Shown: positions 33,083 through 41,071 of the stretch, one piece after another
Position numbering within the stretch: position 1 is the stretch's first letter
Layout: every line of letters starts with the position of its first letter
NCBI GenBank assembly: GCA_002685335.1
Contig: NYWY01000016.1
Coordinates: forward strand, 1-45,760
DNA: 45,760 bases
Direction: 5' to 3'
Origin: Planctomycetaceae bacterium
GTDB taxonomy: Bacteria > Planctomycetota > Phycisphaerae > Phycisphaerales > SM1A02
Made by a program: the position numbers and the translations under genes
Notes under the pieces: model-generated
Database searches by the model: none
Told to the model about the DNA's origin: nothing
Seen by the model: only the letters and a program-made list of their open reading frames with translations

Positions 33083-34786
33083 ATGCACGATCCCGTCGCC
33101 CTTCTCGCCGCCAACGCCTCCACGCTCAACCTCGTGGACTTCATCAAGCCACTGGTGATGCTCGTGGTGCTCGGCGTCTACCTGAGACTCATCAGCTCGG
33201 TCCTTGAAAAGGACCTCCGCTACTTCAATCACAACGTCGCGGTCTGGAACATCGCGTTCCTGGTCACCGGCTGCATCGCCCTGGCGGCGGTGCTGACGAT
33301 CCCGCTGTTCATCGCGGGCCTCCCGGTGATGATGGTGATCCTGGTGCTGCCCCTGCTGGCCTACTGGAAGTACCGAAACGACAACGTCGACACCGAGGCC
33401 CAGAAGTTCCAGTTGAGTTCGGTGGGCGTCGGTGATCGAATGGCCGCCCGCAAGCGGAAGGCCGTCCAGCGAGGCGCGGCCGCGATCCTCCTCGACGCGA
33501 AGCTCAACGACCGACCGGTGCCCGAAGAGGAGGATCCGCTCCGCGAGATCCACCTGGCCATGGAGGATCTCCTCCTGCCCGCCATCGGCGCCCGCACCAG
33601 CCGACTCGAACTCGCGGTCACCGCCAAGGGTGGGAACGCGGCCCAGATCATCGACGGCGTCCGCTACAAGCGGGAACCGTTGAGCAAGGAGATCGCGGCC
33701 AGCATCGTCGACTACCTGAAGCAGGCGGCCGGCCTCGAGGTCGAGGAACGACGCAAACGCCAGCGAGGCCGATGCGGGATCAAGGTGCGCGAAGAGGATC
33801 GCCGGGTCATCCTGGACCTCACCACCAGCGGCAGCTCGCAGGGCATCAAGCTCCGAATCGATCTCGATCGGGACACGCAACTGGTCCGAGAGTTCGAAGA
33901 GCTCGGTTTCGAACCCGAGCAGCTCAAGGTCCTCGAGCTGACCGAAGACGGTGCGTCGAGACACGGCGTGGTCCTCGTCGCCGCGGCGCCCGGACAGGGC
34001 CTGACCACCGCCCTGACCACCCTGCTCAAGCGACACGACGCCTACACCTGCAACATCAAGACCCTCGAACGGGACGTGCAGCGAATGGTCGAAGGGGTCG
34101 ACCACTCCGAATGGGATCCCTCCAACGCGGAACTCGACTTCCCGACGCAACTCCGGTCGATCATCCGTCGTGGTCCCGACATCGTCATGGTCAGTGATCT
34201 CCAGGATCCGGCCGCTGGAACCCAGGCGGCCCTGGTCGGACTCGACGGCCCCCTCGTCTACCTCGGCATCCAGACCAAGGACGGCGTCGCCGGAGCGGTC
34301 ACCGAGTGGTTCCGAGCGGTGGGCGACTTGAAGGACGCCGCCAAGCCCATGGCGACCGTGATCGCCGGACGAACCATGCGACGGCTGTGCCCCGAGTGCA
34401 AGTCGCCCTTCACCCCCAGTGCGGATCAGGCCAAGAAACTGGGAATCAAGGACCCGGCCAACGTCCAACTCTTCCGTCAGAGCGGAAGGGTCCAGGTGAA
34501 GAACAACAAGATCGAAGAGTGTCCCACGTGCCGCGGCACCGGTTTCTTCGGCACGCTGGGCGTGTTCGAAGTGATGCCGGTCGACCGGGACGCCCGGAAG
34601 CTCCTCGCCGGCGGCGACCTGAAGGGTGCCTACACCCATGCACGTCGCAGCCTTGGAATGATGCTCATGCAGGAAGCGGCCCTCCGAAAGGTGGCCCGCG
34701 GCGAGACCAGCCTCGAAGAGGTCGCCCGCGTCCTGAGCCCCGAGAAGTCCTCGCGTCCGGCCGCCGCGGCCGGCTCGACCAGCTGA
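33083..34786 (+). CDS. Membrane-anchored PilB/GspE-like protein with degenerate ATPase motifs
   Basis: A 567-residue protein. Residues about 20-40 and 55-95 contain hydrophobic helices (VMLVVLGVYLRLI, NIAFLVTGCIALAAVLTI, MMVILVLPLLAYW), which normal PilB and GspE proteins lack. The rest follows the PilB/GspE plan: an N2-like domain from about 155 (LLLPAIGARTSRLEL), GIKLRIDLD, then a Walker A position that reads APGQGLTT (302-309), with Leu307 in place of the essential Lys. The Walker B box is IVMVSDLQDP, with Asp372 in place of the catalytic Glu and Gln374 in place of Arg. The C-terminal zinc-binding module is intact: RLCPECKSPF and CPTCRGTGFFG. It is thus a pseudo-ATPase or altered partner, probably structural or regulatory. 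It lies between pilT and a CvpA-like gene. Confidence 0.85.
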   Translation: MHDPVALLAANASTLNLVDFIKPLVMLVVLGVYLRLISSVLEKDLRYFNHNVAVWNIAFLVTGCIALAAVLTIPLFIAGLPVMMVILVLPLLAYWKYRNDNVDTEAQKFQLSSVGVGDRMAARKRKAVQRGAAAILLDAKLNDRPVPEEEDPLREIHLAMEDLLLPAIGARTSRLELAVTAKGGNAAQIIDGVRYKREPLSKEIAASIVDYLKQAAGLEVEERRKRQRGRCGIKVREEDRRVILDLTTSGSSQGIKLRIDLDRDTQLVREFEELGFEPEQLKVLELTEDGASRHGVVLVAAAPGQGLTTALTTLLKRHDAYTCNIKTLERDVQRMVEGVDHSEWDPSNAELDFPTQLRSIIRRGPDIVMVSDLQDPAAGTQAALVGLDGPLVYLGIQTKDGVAGAVTEWFRAVGDLKDAAKPMATVIAGRTMRRLCPECKSPFTPSADQAKKLGIKDPANVQLFRQSGRVQVKNNKIEECPTCRGTGFFGTLGVFEVMPVDRDARKLLAGGDLKGAYTHARRSLGMMLMQEAALRKVARGETSLEEVARVLSPEKSSRPAAAAGSTS

Positions 34787-34844
34787 ACCCGCACCCGACC
34801 GCCCCCCGTCGAAACGCTCCCTCGCATCCGCCGGATTGCCAACG

Positions 34845-36407
34845 ATGACACTTGCCATCTCCATTCTGATCGTCCTCCTCGCCACCTACTGGTTCGGCTT
34901 CAAAGAAGGCTTCTTCAGCGGGCTGATCCATCTCGCCTGCGTGATCTGCGCCGGTGCGATGGCCTTCGCCTTCTGGGAACCGCTGGCCCACACGATGCTC
35001 GGCGGGGCCATGAAGGAGTACGCCTGGGGAGTCTCTCTTCTCACGATCTTCTGCTTCTCGCTCTTCATCTTCCGGCTCGCGGGCAATCTGCTGATTCCGG
35101 ACCGACTGAATTTCCCGCATCTCGCGGACATCATCGGCGGCTCGACCACCGGCTTCGCCAGTGGCGTCCTCACCGCGGGCATCGGCCTCATCGGTCTGGG
35201 CTTCCTTCCGGTCGGAACCCTGGGTGGAGGATTCGTCCGGACCCAGAGCAACGCGGCCCAGCCGGCCGTCAAGAGCTCGATCAGCCCGGCGGTGCTCGCG
35301 ACCGAGTCGTTCTACGACACGCTGAGCCTCGGCGCGTTCGCCCCCCTGACCAACCGCGGCAGCCTCGCGACCTCCTATCCGGCCCTCTCCAAGCAGGCGT
35401 GGGGACTTCAGCGGGACACCGTGAAATCGGGTCGCATCGAACTGTCGATCTCCCCCGACGACATCACCATCGGGACTCCCTACCTGGGGGTCTACCCCGG
35501 CTCCGAAGGCGAGTCGTTCGTCCTGCCGGTGTCCGTGGTTCGCGAGGGATTCCACCGCGGATCGAACTTCGTGCTCAGCGCCTCGCAGGCTCACCTGATC
35601 GGATCCGGCGCGTCTCCGGCCGTGGTGTTCCCCAACGCCTGGCGCGAGGGCGGCCTGAACTACTTGTTCGACGGCATGACCGCCTACACCACCAACGTCC
35701 CGGGTGAGCAGAAGGTCTCCTTCCTCCTGAGTTTCCCAGCCAGCGGACTCAAGGGACAGGCGGCCACCGCGCTGATGTTCAAGGGACTGCGGATTCCACT
35801 CGCCCCGGCGAGCGATGACCTGGCCGCCCTGGACATCGGCGAAGGCACCAAGGCCACGTTTGATGCCTCTGCGACCTCGATTCCCGCGAGTTACGTCAAG
35901 ATCGATCGGAAGCTCGGCGTGATCCTGAATCGAAACAGCCTCGCATCCGGCATGGAGGCCCAGAAGAACACCATCACCTTCTCCCCCGGGGCGGATGTCC
36001 CCTCGCGAACCCGAGGGTCGGTGAACAAGAGTCTCCGGGTCGACCAGCTCTACGAGCTTCCCGGGACCAAGATCGTCAAGCTGGACATCAGCCGAGGAAA
36101 GAGCCCGATCGACGTCTGGGGAGACATTCGAACCAAGGCCGGAAGCAGTGCTCCGCTGATGCTGGTGGATGACAACGGCAGCACCTACCTGCCCATCGGC
36201 TGGCTTCACGTGCAGGCGTCCGACAACCTGCTCAACGTCAAACTGGACGCCCGACGCGGCGTGCCCACCATCGCCAATCTCCCGCAGCTCTCCTCCGCGG
36301 GACGCGACGACCTCGATGTGCTCTTCAGCATCCCCGAGGGTCGGCGGATCGTGGCGATCATGGTCGGCGACGAAACCGTCGGCGTGACCAACGTCCTGGT
36401 GAAATGA
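34845..36407 (+). CDS. CvpA-like membrane protein with large C-terminal domain
   Basis: A 520-residue protein starting at ATG 34845 (a TTG nine bases earlier has no better support). Residues 1-135 hold four hydrophobic helices with the pattern of the CvpA (colicin V production) family: ISILIVLLATYWFGFKEGFFSG, LIHLACVICAGAMAF, SLLTIFCFSLFIFRLAGN and a Gly-rich DIIGGSTTGFASGVLTAG. The remaining 385 residues are predicted beta-rich and lie outside the membrane (SGRIELSISPDDITIGTPYLG, SFVLPVSVVREGFHRG, ATALMFKGLRIPLAP); I cannot name this part. CvpA proteins affect envelope integrity and, in some bacteria, biofilm and secretion. It follows the PilB-like gene by 58 bases and ends at a long perfect hairpin. 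Confidence 0.65.
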   Translation: MTLAISILIVLLATYWFGFKEGFFSGLIHLACVICAGAMAFAFWEPLAHTMLGGAMKEYAWGVSLLTIFCFSLFIFRLAGNLLIPDRLNFPHLADIIGGSTTGFASGVLTAGIGLIGLGFLPVGTLGGGFVRTQSNAAQPAVKSSISPAVLATESFYDTLSLGAFAPLTNRGSLATSYPALSKQAWGLQRDTVKSGRIELSISPDDITIGTPYLGVYPGSEGESFVLPVSVVREGFHRGSNFVLSASQAHLIGSGASPAVVFPNAWREGGLNYLFDGMTAYTTNVPGEQKVSFLLSFPASGLKGQAATALMFKGLRIPLAPASDDLAALDIGEGTKATFDASATSIPASYVKIDRKLGVILNRNSLASGMEAQKNTITFSPGADVPSRTRGSVNKSLRVDQLYELPGTKIVKLDISRGKSPIDVWGDIRTKAGSSAPLMLVDDNGSTYLPIGWLHVQASDNLLNVKLDARRGVPTIANLPQLSSAGRDDLDVLFSIPEGRRIVAIMVGDETVGVTNVLVK

Positions 36408-36442
36408 TCATCGATCCGGGGCAGACCCCGGTGACCGAAGCA

Positions 36443-36485
36443 TCGACGACGCGGCCCCGTTCCCGGAACGGGGCCGCGTCGTCGA
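36443..36485. terminator. Perfect 21-bp hairpin between convergent genes
   Basis: TCGACGACGCGGCCCCGTTCC (36443-36463, shown in two parts: TCGACGACGC and GGCCCCGTTCC) pairs without mismatch with 36465-36485 around a single central base. It sits between the CvpA-like stop (36407) and the accC stop (36523). No strong T tract follows on either strand, but the stem is stable enough to act as a bidirectional terminator. Confidence 0.75.
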
Positions 36486-36522
36486 GTTTCGTGCACGATC
36501 TTCGCCCGAGAGGGCGACAGAT

Positions 36523-37872
36523 TCATTCTTCCGCGGCAAGCCAGCGTTCGACCCACTTGATGTCGAAATCCGCCGAACGGTATTCCGGCCGGTCGAGCAG
36601 GCGGCGGTGGAGCGAGATCGAGGTCTTCATCGGACCGATCCGGAACTGGCGAAGGGCCTCGAGGCTCCGGGAGATCGCCTGTTCCCGCGTCGGGGCATGA
36701 ACGATCAACTTGCCGATCATGGAGTCGTAGTTCGGGGGGATTCGATATCCCGCTCTCGCATGGGTGTCGAGCCTGACCCCCGGCCCTCCCGGAGGATCGA
36801 AGGTCTCGATCAGCCCCGCCTGAGGCATGAAGTTCCGGTCGGGATCCTCCGCGTTGATTCGACACTCGATCGCGTGTCCTCGAACCGCGATGTCCTCCTG
36901 CTTGATCGACAACGATTCGCCGGAGGCGATTCGAATCCCCTCCTGCACGATGTCGACCCCGGTGATCATCTCGGTGACCGGATGCTCGACCTGGACCCGG
37001 GTGTTGACTTCGAGCATGTAGAAGTTCTGCTCGTGATCCATGAGAAACTCGACCGTCGCGGCTCCGCCGTAGTTCGCACTGGCGATCAGCCGAGAGGCGC
37101 TCTCACAGACCTGCAGCCGCTTTTCAGGGTCGATACCAGGCGCCGGGGCCTCCTCGACCAGCTTCTGGTGTCGACGCTGGCTGGTGCAGTCCCGCTCGAA
37201 GAGATGAACCGCCTGGCCCCGACCGTCACCGATGCACTGGACCTCGAAGTGCCGGGCCTTCTCCAGATACTTCTCGATGTAGACGCTGCCGTTTCCAAAG
37301 GACGCCCGGGCCTCCTGGGCGGCGCTCTCCACCGCCTCGGAGATCGCCGATTCATCATGGACGATCCGCATGCCTCGGCCGCCTCCACCGAACGCGGCTT
37401 TGACGATCACCGGGAAACCGATCTCGCCCGCGACCTCGATCGCCTCCTGGACGTCGTCGATCTCGCCTTCGGTTCCGGGAAACACCGGAGTCCCGGCCTT
37501 TCTGGCCATGCGCTTACAGGAGACCTTGTCTCCCAGCAACGCCATCGCCTCGGGACTCGGACCGATGAAATTGAAGCCCGAGTCACGGCAGACCGCGGCG
37601 AACTCCGCGTTTTCCGACAGAAAACCGTAGCCAGGATGGATGGCGTCGGCGTGGGTGCACTCGGCGGCCGAAATGATCCGGTCCATCCGCAGGTAGCTCT
37701 CGGCCGAGGGGCCCGGTCCGATGCAGACCGATTCGTCGGCCCATTCCAACCAGGGACCATCGGCATCGGCGAGCGAGTGCACGCAAACCGGTGACACCCC
37801 GAGCTCTCGACAGGCTCGAATGATTCGGAGAGCAATCTCCCCGCGATTGGCGATCAGGATGCGCTTGAACAT
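36523..37872 (-). CDS. accC: Biotin carboxylase subunit of acetyl-CoA carboxylase
   Basis: A 449-residue ATP-grasp biotin carboxylase, which carboxylates biotin on AccB in the first step of fatty acid synthesis. Signatures: MFKRILIANRGEIALRII, IHPGYGFLSENAEFA, FIGPSPEAM, the glycine-rich loop KAAFGGGGRGMRIV, KYLEKARHFEVQ, FERDCTSQRRHQKL, and EVNTRVQVEHPVTEMITGVD. The length is that of stand-alone AccC. The ATG at 37872 follows the accB stop by nine bases, so the two form an operon. Its 3' end faces the CvpA-like gene across the hairpin at 36443. Confidence 0.97.
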   Translation of the reverse strand: MFKRILIANRGEIALRIIRACRELGVSPVCVHSLADADGPWLEWADESVCIGPGPSAESYLRMDRIISAAECTHADAIHPGYGFLSENAEFAAVCRDSGFNFIGPSPEAMALLGDKVSCKRMARKAGTPVFPGTEGEIDDVQEAIEVAGEIGFPVIVKAAFGGGGRGMRIVHDESAISEAVESAAQEARASFGNGSVYIEKYLEKARHFEVQCIGDGRGQAVHLFERDCTSQRRHQKLVEEAPAPGIDPEKRLQVCESASRLIASANYGGAATVEFLMDHEQNFYMLEVNTRVQVEHPVTEMITGVDIVQEGIRIASGESLSIKQEDIAVRGHAIECRINAEDPDRNFMPQAGLIETFDPPGGPGVRLDTHARAGYRIPPNYDSMIGKLIVHAPTREQAISRSLEALRQFRIGPMKTSISLHRRLLDRPEYRSADFDIKWVERWLAAEE

Positions 37873-37881
37873 GTGTCTGGC

Positions 37882-38349
37882 TCAGGCTGGCTTGACGAGC
37901 ATCAGAGGCTGGCCGAATTCGACCGCCTCTCCGTTTTCGACCAAGAGCTTGGTCACGGTTCCGGACTGACCGGCCTTGATCTCGTTGAAGATCTTCATCG
38001 CTTCAATGAGGCAGACGGTCGAATCGTCACTCACGGAATCACCCACGCTGAGGAAGGACGGCTTCTCAGGACTCGGCTTCGAGTAGTAGGTCCCGACCAT
38101 CGGGCTTTCGATCGCGATGAGCCCTTCATCCTCCGCTGGAGCTGTTGCTTCCGCCGGAAGCGGAGCGGCGGCGGGGGCCGGGGCGGCGGCAGGGGCCGCT
38201 GCAACCGGAGCCTGGTGCACCACCGGGGCGGCTTGTGGCCCTCCCCGCTTCACACTCACCTGCTGCTGTTCATCTCGGAGGTCCAGTTCGGTGAGGTCAT
38301 TGGCGACCATCAGTCGAACCAGTTCCTTGAGCTTTCGAATATCAATCAT
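37882..38349 (-). CDS. accB: Biotin carboxyl carrier protein of acetyl-CoA carboxylase
   Basis: A 155-residue AccB. It starts at ATG 38349 (MIDIRKLKELVRLMVANDL) with GGGAG seven bases upstream. An Ala/Pro-rich linker (about residues 45-72) connects the N-terminal dimer helix to the biotinyl domain: SPMVGTYYSKPSPEKPSFL, then VCLIEAMKIFNEI, where the Lys carries biotin, then GTVTKLLVENGEAVEFGQPLM. It heads the accB-accC operon. The region upstream has a GTAC-type palindrome that could be an operator (38387-38406). Confidence 0.97.
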   Translation of the reverse strand: MIDIRKLKELVRLMVANDLTELDLRDEQQQVSVKRGGPQAAPVVHQAPVAAAPAAAPAPAAAPLPAEATAPAEDEGLIAIESPMVGTYYSKPSPEKPSFLSVGDSVSDDSTVCLIEAMKIFNEIKAGQSGTVTKLLVENGEAVEFGQPLMLVKPA

Positions 38350-38386
38350 TGTGGTCTCCCAACGCCAGGAATACGGGGTCGGAATC

Positions 38387-38406
38387 GTACCAGATGTACC
38401 AGGTAC
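38387..38406. promoter_or_regulatory. GTACC repeat and palindrome upstream of accB, possible operator
   Basis: GTACCAGAT (38387-38395) is followed directly by the palindrome GTACCAGGTAC (38396-38406), 38-57 bases upstream of the accB start. The palindrome core matches the central GTACC-TGGTAC of Firmicutes FapR boxes, which control fatty acid genes. No FapR-like gene is in the window, so a lineage-specific regulator is the more cautious reading. Confidence 0.35.
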
Positions 38407-38477
38407 GTTCACGAACCTCAGCGAAACGGGGTCGATTTCACCACGAAATCCCACCCAAACGGGGAGAAGTCGTTGCC

Positions 38478-38498
38478 GGACGGAATCATTGTCCGTCC
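38478..38498. terminator. Weak hairpin after the proline-rich membrane protein gene
   Basis: GGACGG (38478-38483) and CCGTCC (38493-38498) form a 6-base stem with a 9-base loop, 40-60 bases past the stop at 38538 in the minus direction. No T tract. It could partly separate that gene from accB. Confidence 0.3.
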
Positions 38499-38537
38499 TC
38501 CTTCCGGCTCCTGGAACCAGCCCCGGACCAAGACCTG

Positions 38538-39275
38538 TCAGGATGGTTCGGCAGGCTTGCGCAGGGCCACCGGAGGCTGCAGGAGTTCCGCGAGCATGAA
38601 GGCTTCCCGGAATGATCGCGGATCACGGAGCCGGCCTCTCAACCTTGAGCCGATCTGAGGGCCGCTATTCGACTTGGAGTCCACTCCCGGGGCAGAAACC
38701 GGGGCCGAGGCGATCGATCGATTCGCCGTTCCTCTCGCATCCCGATTCCGGGCCGGAGTTTGCGCCGGCGGCGCGGCCTCGAGCCGCCGGGCGGGCCGAC
38801 GAACCGGTCGGTTCACCGCTGGCTTGGACGGGCCGGACCCTGGCACGACGATCGGCGGGGGCGGAGGCGGTGGCGGCGGAACGGCGGCCATCGATACCTC
38901 GGTGCCCACTCCGCTGGGCCTGGCCTGCGGCCTCCTTGGATCCATCGAGGCGGCAGCCACTTCCTTTCGACGCCGAAGGGCTTCGATGCGTCGCTGCCGC
39001 AATTCCGTGATCCCGGCCTTCTCGCCAGACTGCTTTGCGCCATCCGGGCTGGAGAGGCCCGACGCCTGCATCAGCGCTTCCTTGAGCGAATCCGCGATGG
39101 CCTTCTGCCTCGAATCAGCGGCGGGTATCGGATCGGACGAAACCGCCTGCCGAGGATCCTTGGCGGCATCCTCCAACTTCAACAGGGCCTTCTTCCTCTT
39201 CTCGGATGCCTTGGCGACGCCCTGGAAGATGAATTGAATGACCGCGATCGCGACGAAGATCCAGATGGTGTTCAC
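38538..39275 (-). CDS. Single-pass membrane protein with proline-rich region
   Basis: A 245-residue protein of unknown function. Residues 1-20 (MNTIWIFVAIAVIQFIFQGV) form one membrane helix. Then comes a charged, probably coiled-coil stretch (ASEKRKKALLKLEDAAKD, ITELRQRRIEALRRRKEV), a run of nine prolines near residue 135 and a low-complexity Arg/Pro/Ala/Ser region. The C-terminal RDPRSFREAFMLAELLQPP looks conserved in character and could be a binding motif. Proteins of this form are common in planctomycetes near core genes. It lies between the BtuD-like gene (gap nine bases) and accB (gap 188 bases) on the same strand. Confidence 0.65.
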   Translation of the reverse strand: MNTIWIFVAIAVIQFIFQGVAKASEKRKKALLKLEDAAKDPRQAVSSDPIPAADSRQKAIADSLKEALMQASGLSSPDGAKQSGEKAGITELRQRRIEALRRRKEVAAASMDPRRPQARPSGVGTEVSMAAVPPPPPPPPPIVVPGSGPSKPAVNRPVRRPARRLEAAPPAQTPARNRDARGTANRSIASAPVSAPGVDSKSNSGPQIGSRLRGRLRDPRSFREAFMLAELLQPPVALRKPAEPS

Positions 39276-39284
39276 GTCAGGAGT

Positions 39285-40043
39285 CTACGCCTTTCCGGAG
39301 CGGAGACGCGCCATCGGACCCGCAGGTCCCATTTCAAAGGGGACTCCGTAGAGCGATTCCAGATGAACCGGATCAAGCAACTCGGCGGTCGGCCCCTCCG
39401 CGATGAGCCGGCCTTTCTGCATCAGCAGGATCCGATCCGCCACCGCCCAGGCCGTGGCGGGATCATGCACCACGGCGAGAACCCCGATCCCCTGCCGTCG
39501 GAGATCACCAAGAACCCCGATCAGACGGACCGCTTCGCCGGGATCCTGAGCCGCGAATGGTTCGTCCAACAACAACCAACCGGTTCCGGCGAGCTGGGCG
39601 ATACCACGAGCCAGACTCGCCCGTTGCCGTTGTCCGACCGAGAGGTGGTGGTACCGCCGACCGGCCTCCGATTGAAGCCCGGTCGCCTCGAGGGCCTGCC
39701 TGATGGCCGATTCGTTCCCCGGATCCGACCCCCGGGCGAGACGACCGAAGCCCACGACATCCGAGACCGTGAATGGTCCGGAGACGTCTGGTTGCTGGGC
39801 CAGATACGCGAGCGAGCGGGCTCGGTTGGCCGGACTCCGATCGCCAAGGGGTTCTCCATCCAGCCGGACCTCCCCGGCGTCGACGCCCTGCAATCCGGCC
39901 ATCACTCGCAGCAGGGTGCTCTTTCCGGCCGCATTGGGGCCCAGAATCGCGGTGATCCGCCCGGGTTCGACCGCCACGTCCACCTGCGAGAGCGCCGTCA
40001 GCGAACCGAAACGAACGTCGACCTGATGCATGGACAGCGTCAT
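39285..40043 (-). CDS. ABC importer ATP-binding subunit (BtuD/FecE type)
   Basis: A 252-residue ABC ATPase starting at ATG 40043, whose ATGA overlaps the permease stop by four bases. Walker A is GPNAAGKSTLLR, the signature is LSVGQRQRASLARGIAQL (LSVGQ rather than LSGGQ, as in several metal-chelate importers), Walker B is GWLLLDEPFAAQD, and the switch His is in LAVVHDPATAW. It powers the adjacent BtuC-type permease. The system imports a metal chelate such as a siderophore, haem or cobalamin; the exact ligand cannot be told. It is the last gene of the F-C-D set. Confidence 0.92.
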   Translation of the reverse strand: MTLSMHQVDVRFGSLTALSQVDVAVEPGRITAILGPNAAGKSTLLRVMAGLQGVDAGEVRLDGEPLGDRSPANRARSLAYLAQQPDVSGPFTVSDVVGFGRLARGSDPGNESAIRQALEATGLQSEAGRRYHHLSVGQRQRASLARGIAQLAGTGWLLLDEPFAAQDPGEAVRLIGVLGDLRRQGIGVLAVVHDPATAWAVADRILLMQKGRLIAEGPTAELLDPVHLESLYGVPFEMGPAGPMARLRSGKA

Positions 40044-41071
40044 GTCCGCTCTCCTCGCCGAAGAAGAAGGGCGAGAAAGGCGGGCCCCCCGATGAGCACC
40101 GTCACCACACCCACCGGCAGACGACCCCATCCGAAATCGACCAGTTGACGACCCGCGTCCGCGAGCAGCAGCACGCCTCCGCCGGCGACCGCGGTCCCGA
40201 TCACGAGGCGTCGATGCCGTGGCCCGACGATCAGTCGAGCGGCATGCGGCGCCAGCAATCCGACGAAGGCGATCGGTCCCACGAGAACCACCGCGAACGC
40301 TGCCAGGCCGCCTCCGACCAGGAAAAGGCCGCGACGCACGCCATCCAACGGCACCCCCACACTGCGGGCTTCGTCATCTCCCAGACAGGCGGCGTCGAGC
40401 ATCGCCGCGGCGACCATCCCGATCACGATGACCAATCCCACCAGAATCCCGCCGGTCAGAAGCAACCAACTCGGTACGACCTCGGGAATCCGACCCATCA
40501 TCCATCCCACGAAATCTCCGCGAACCCCCGACGGAACCATGTGTTGCAGCAACATCGTGCCGGCCCCGAAGATCGCCCCCACGATCACCCCGCACAGGAC
40601 CAGGCCGACCGGGTCGAATCCTCCCATCGCTCGAGCGAGGGCCGCCACCACCAGCACGGCCAGGAGCGCGCCACCCGCCGCCGCCGGTAGCCCCGCCCCC
40701 CAGAGCAACACCCCGCCGACGCCCGCGGCCAGGCCGCCGAGCTGAACCAGGAACGAGGCCAGCATCACCCCGAATCCCGCGCCGCCGGACACCCCGAGGA
40801 TCCAGGGACTGGCCAGTGGATTGCGGAGCAGCACCTGAAACGCGAGGCCTGAAAGTCCGAGGGCGGCTCCCGCCAGCAGCGCCGCCGCGGTGGCGGACAT
40901 CCTGAGTCCGAGCACCATCTGGTCGGGGACGCCGAAGGTTGGAACCACATCACCGGCCTCGTCGAGCGATCGGCCGACCAGGAGCCGCAGACCCGCCAGC
41001 AGCGACACCAGCAGCACCATGGCGATCGCTCCGGACCAGGAAGCCGATCCGCGATCGGAGGATTCAGCCAC
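40040..41071 (-). CDS. ABC importer permease (BtuC/FecD type)
   Basis: A 343-residue permease with nine to ten hydrophobic helices. I choose GTG 41071, which has AAGGTGG five bases upstream and overlaps the binding-protein stop by eight bases; a second in-frame GTG lies at 41080. Family motifs: VPDQMVLGLRMSATAAALLAGAALGLSGLAFQ split over the first periplasmic loop and helix, NPLASPWILGVSGGAGFG, FDPVGLVLCGVIVGAIF, GWMMGRIPEV, and the coupling region DEARSVGVPLDGVRRGL followed by GPIAFVGLLAPHAARLIVG. The last is the near-invariant G-x-I-x-F-V-G-L-x-x-P-H motif of the family. The frame is open well upstream, but that part is a shadow of the binding-protein gene. Confidence 0.93.
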   Translation of the reverse strand: MAESSDRGSASWSGAIAMVLLVSLLAGLRLLVGRSLDEAGDVVPTFGVPDQMVLGLRMSATAAALLAGAALGLSGLAFQVLLRNPLASPWILGVSGGAGFGVMLASFLVQLGGLAAGVGGVLLWGAGLPAAAGGALLAVLVVAALARAMGGFDPVGLVLCGVIVGAIFGAGTMLLQHMVPSGVRGDFVGWMMGRIPEVVPSWLLLTGGILVGLVIVIGMVAAAMLDAACLGDDEARSVGVPLDGVRRGLFLVGGGLAAFAVVLVGPIAFVGLLAPHAARLIVGPRHRRLVIGTAVAGGGVLLLADAGRQLVDFGWGRLPVGVVTVLIGGPAFLALLLRRGERT

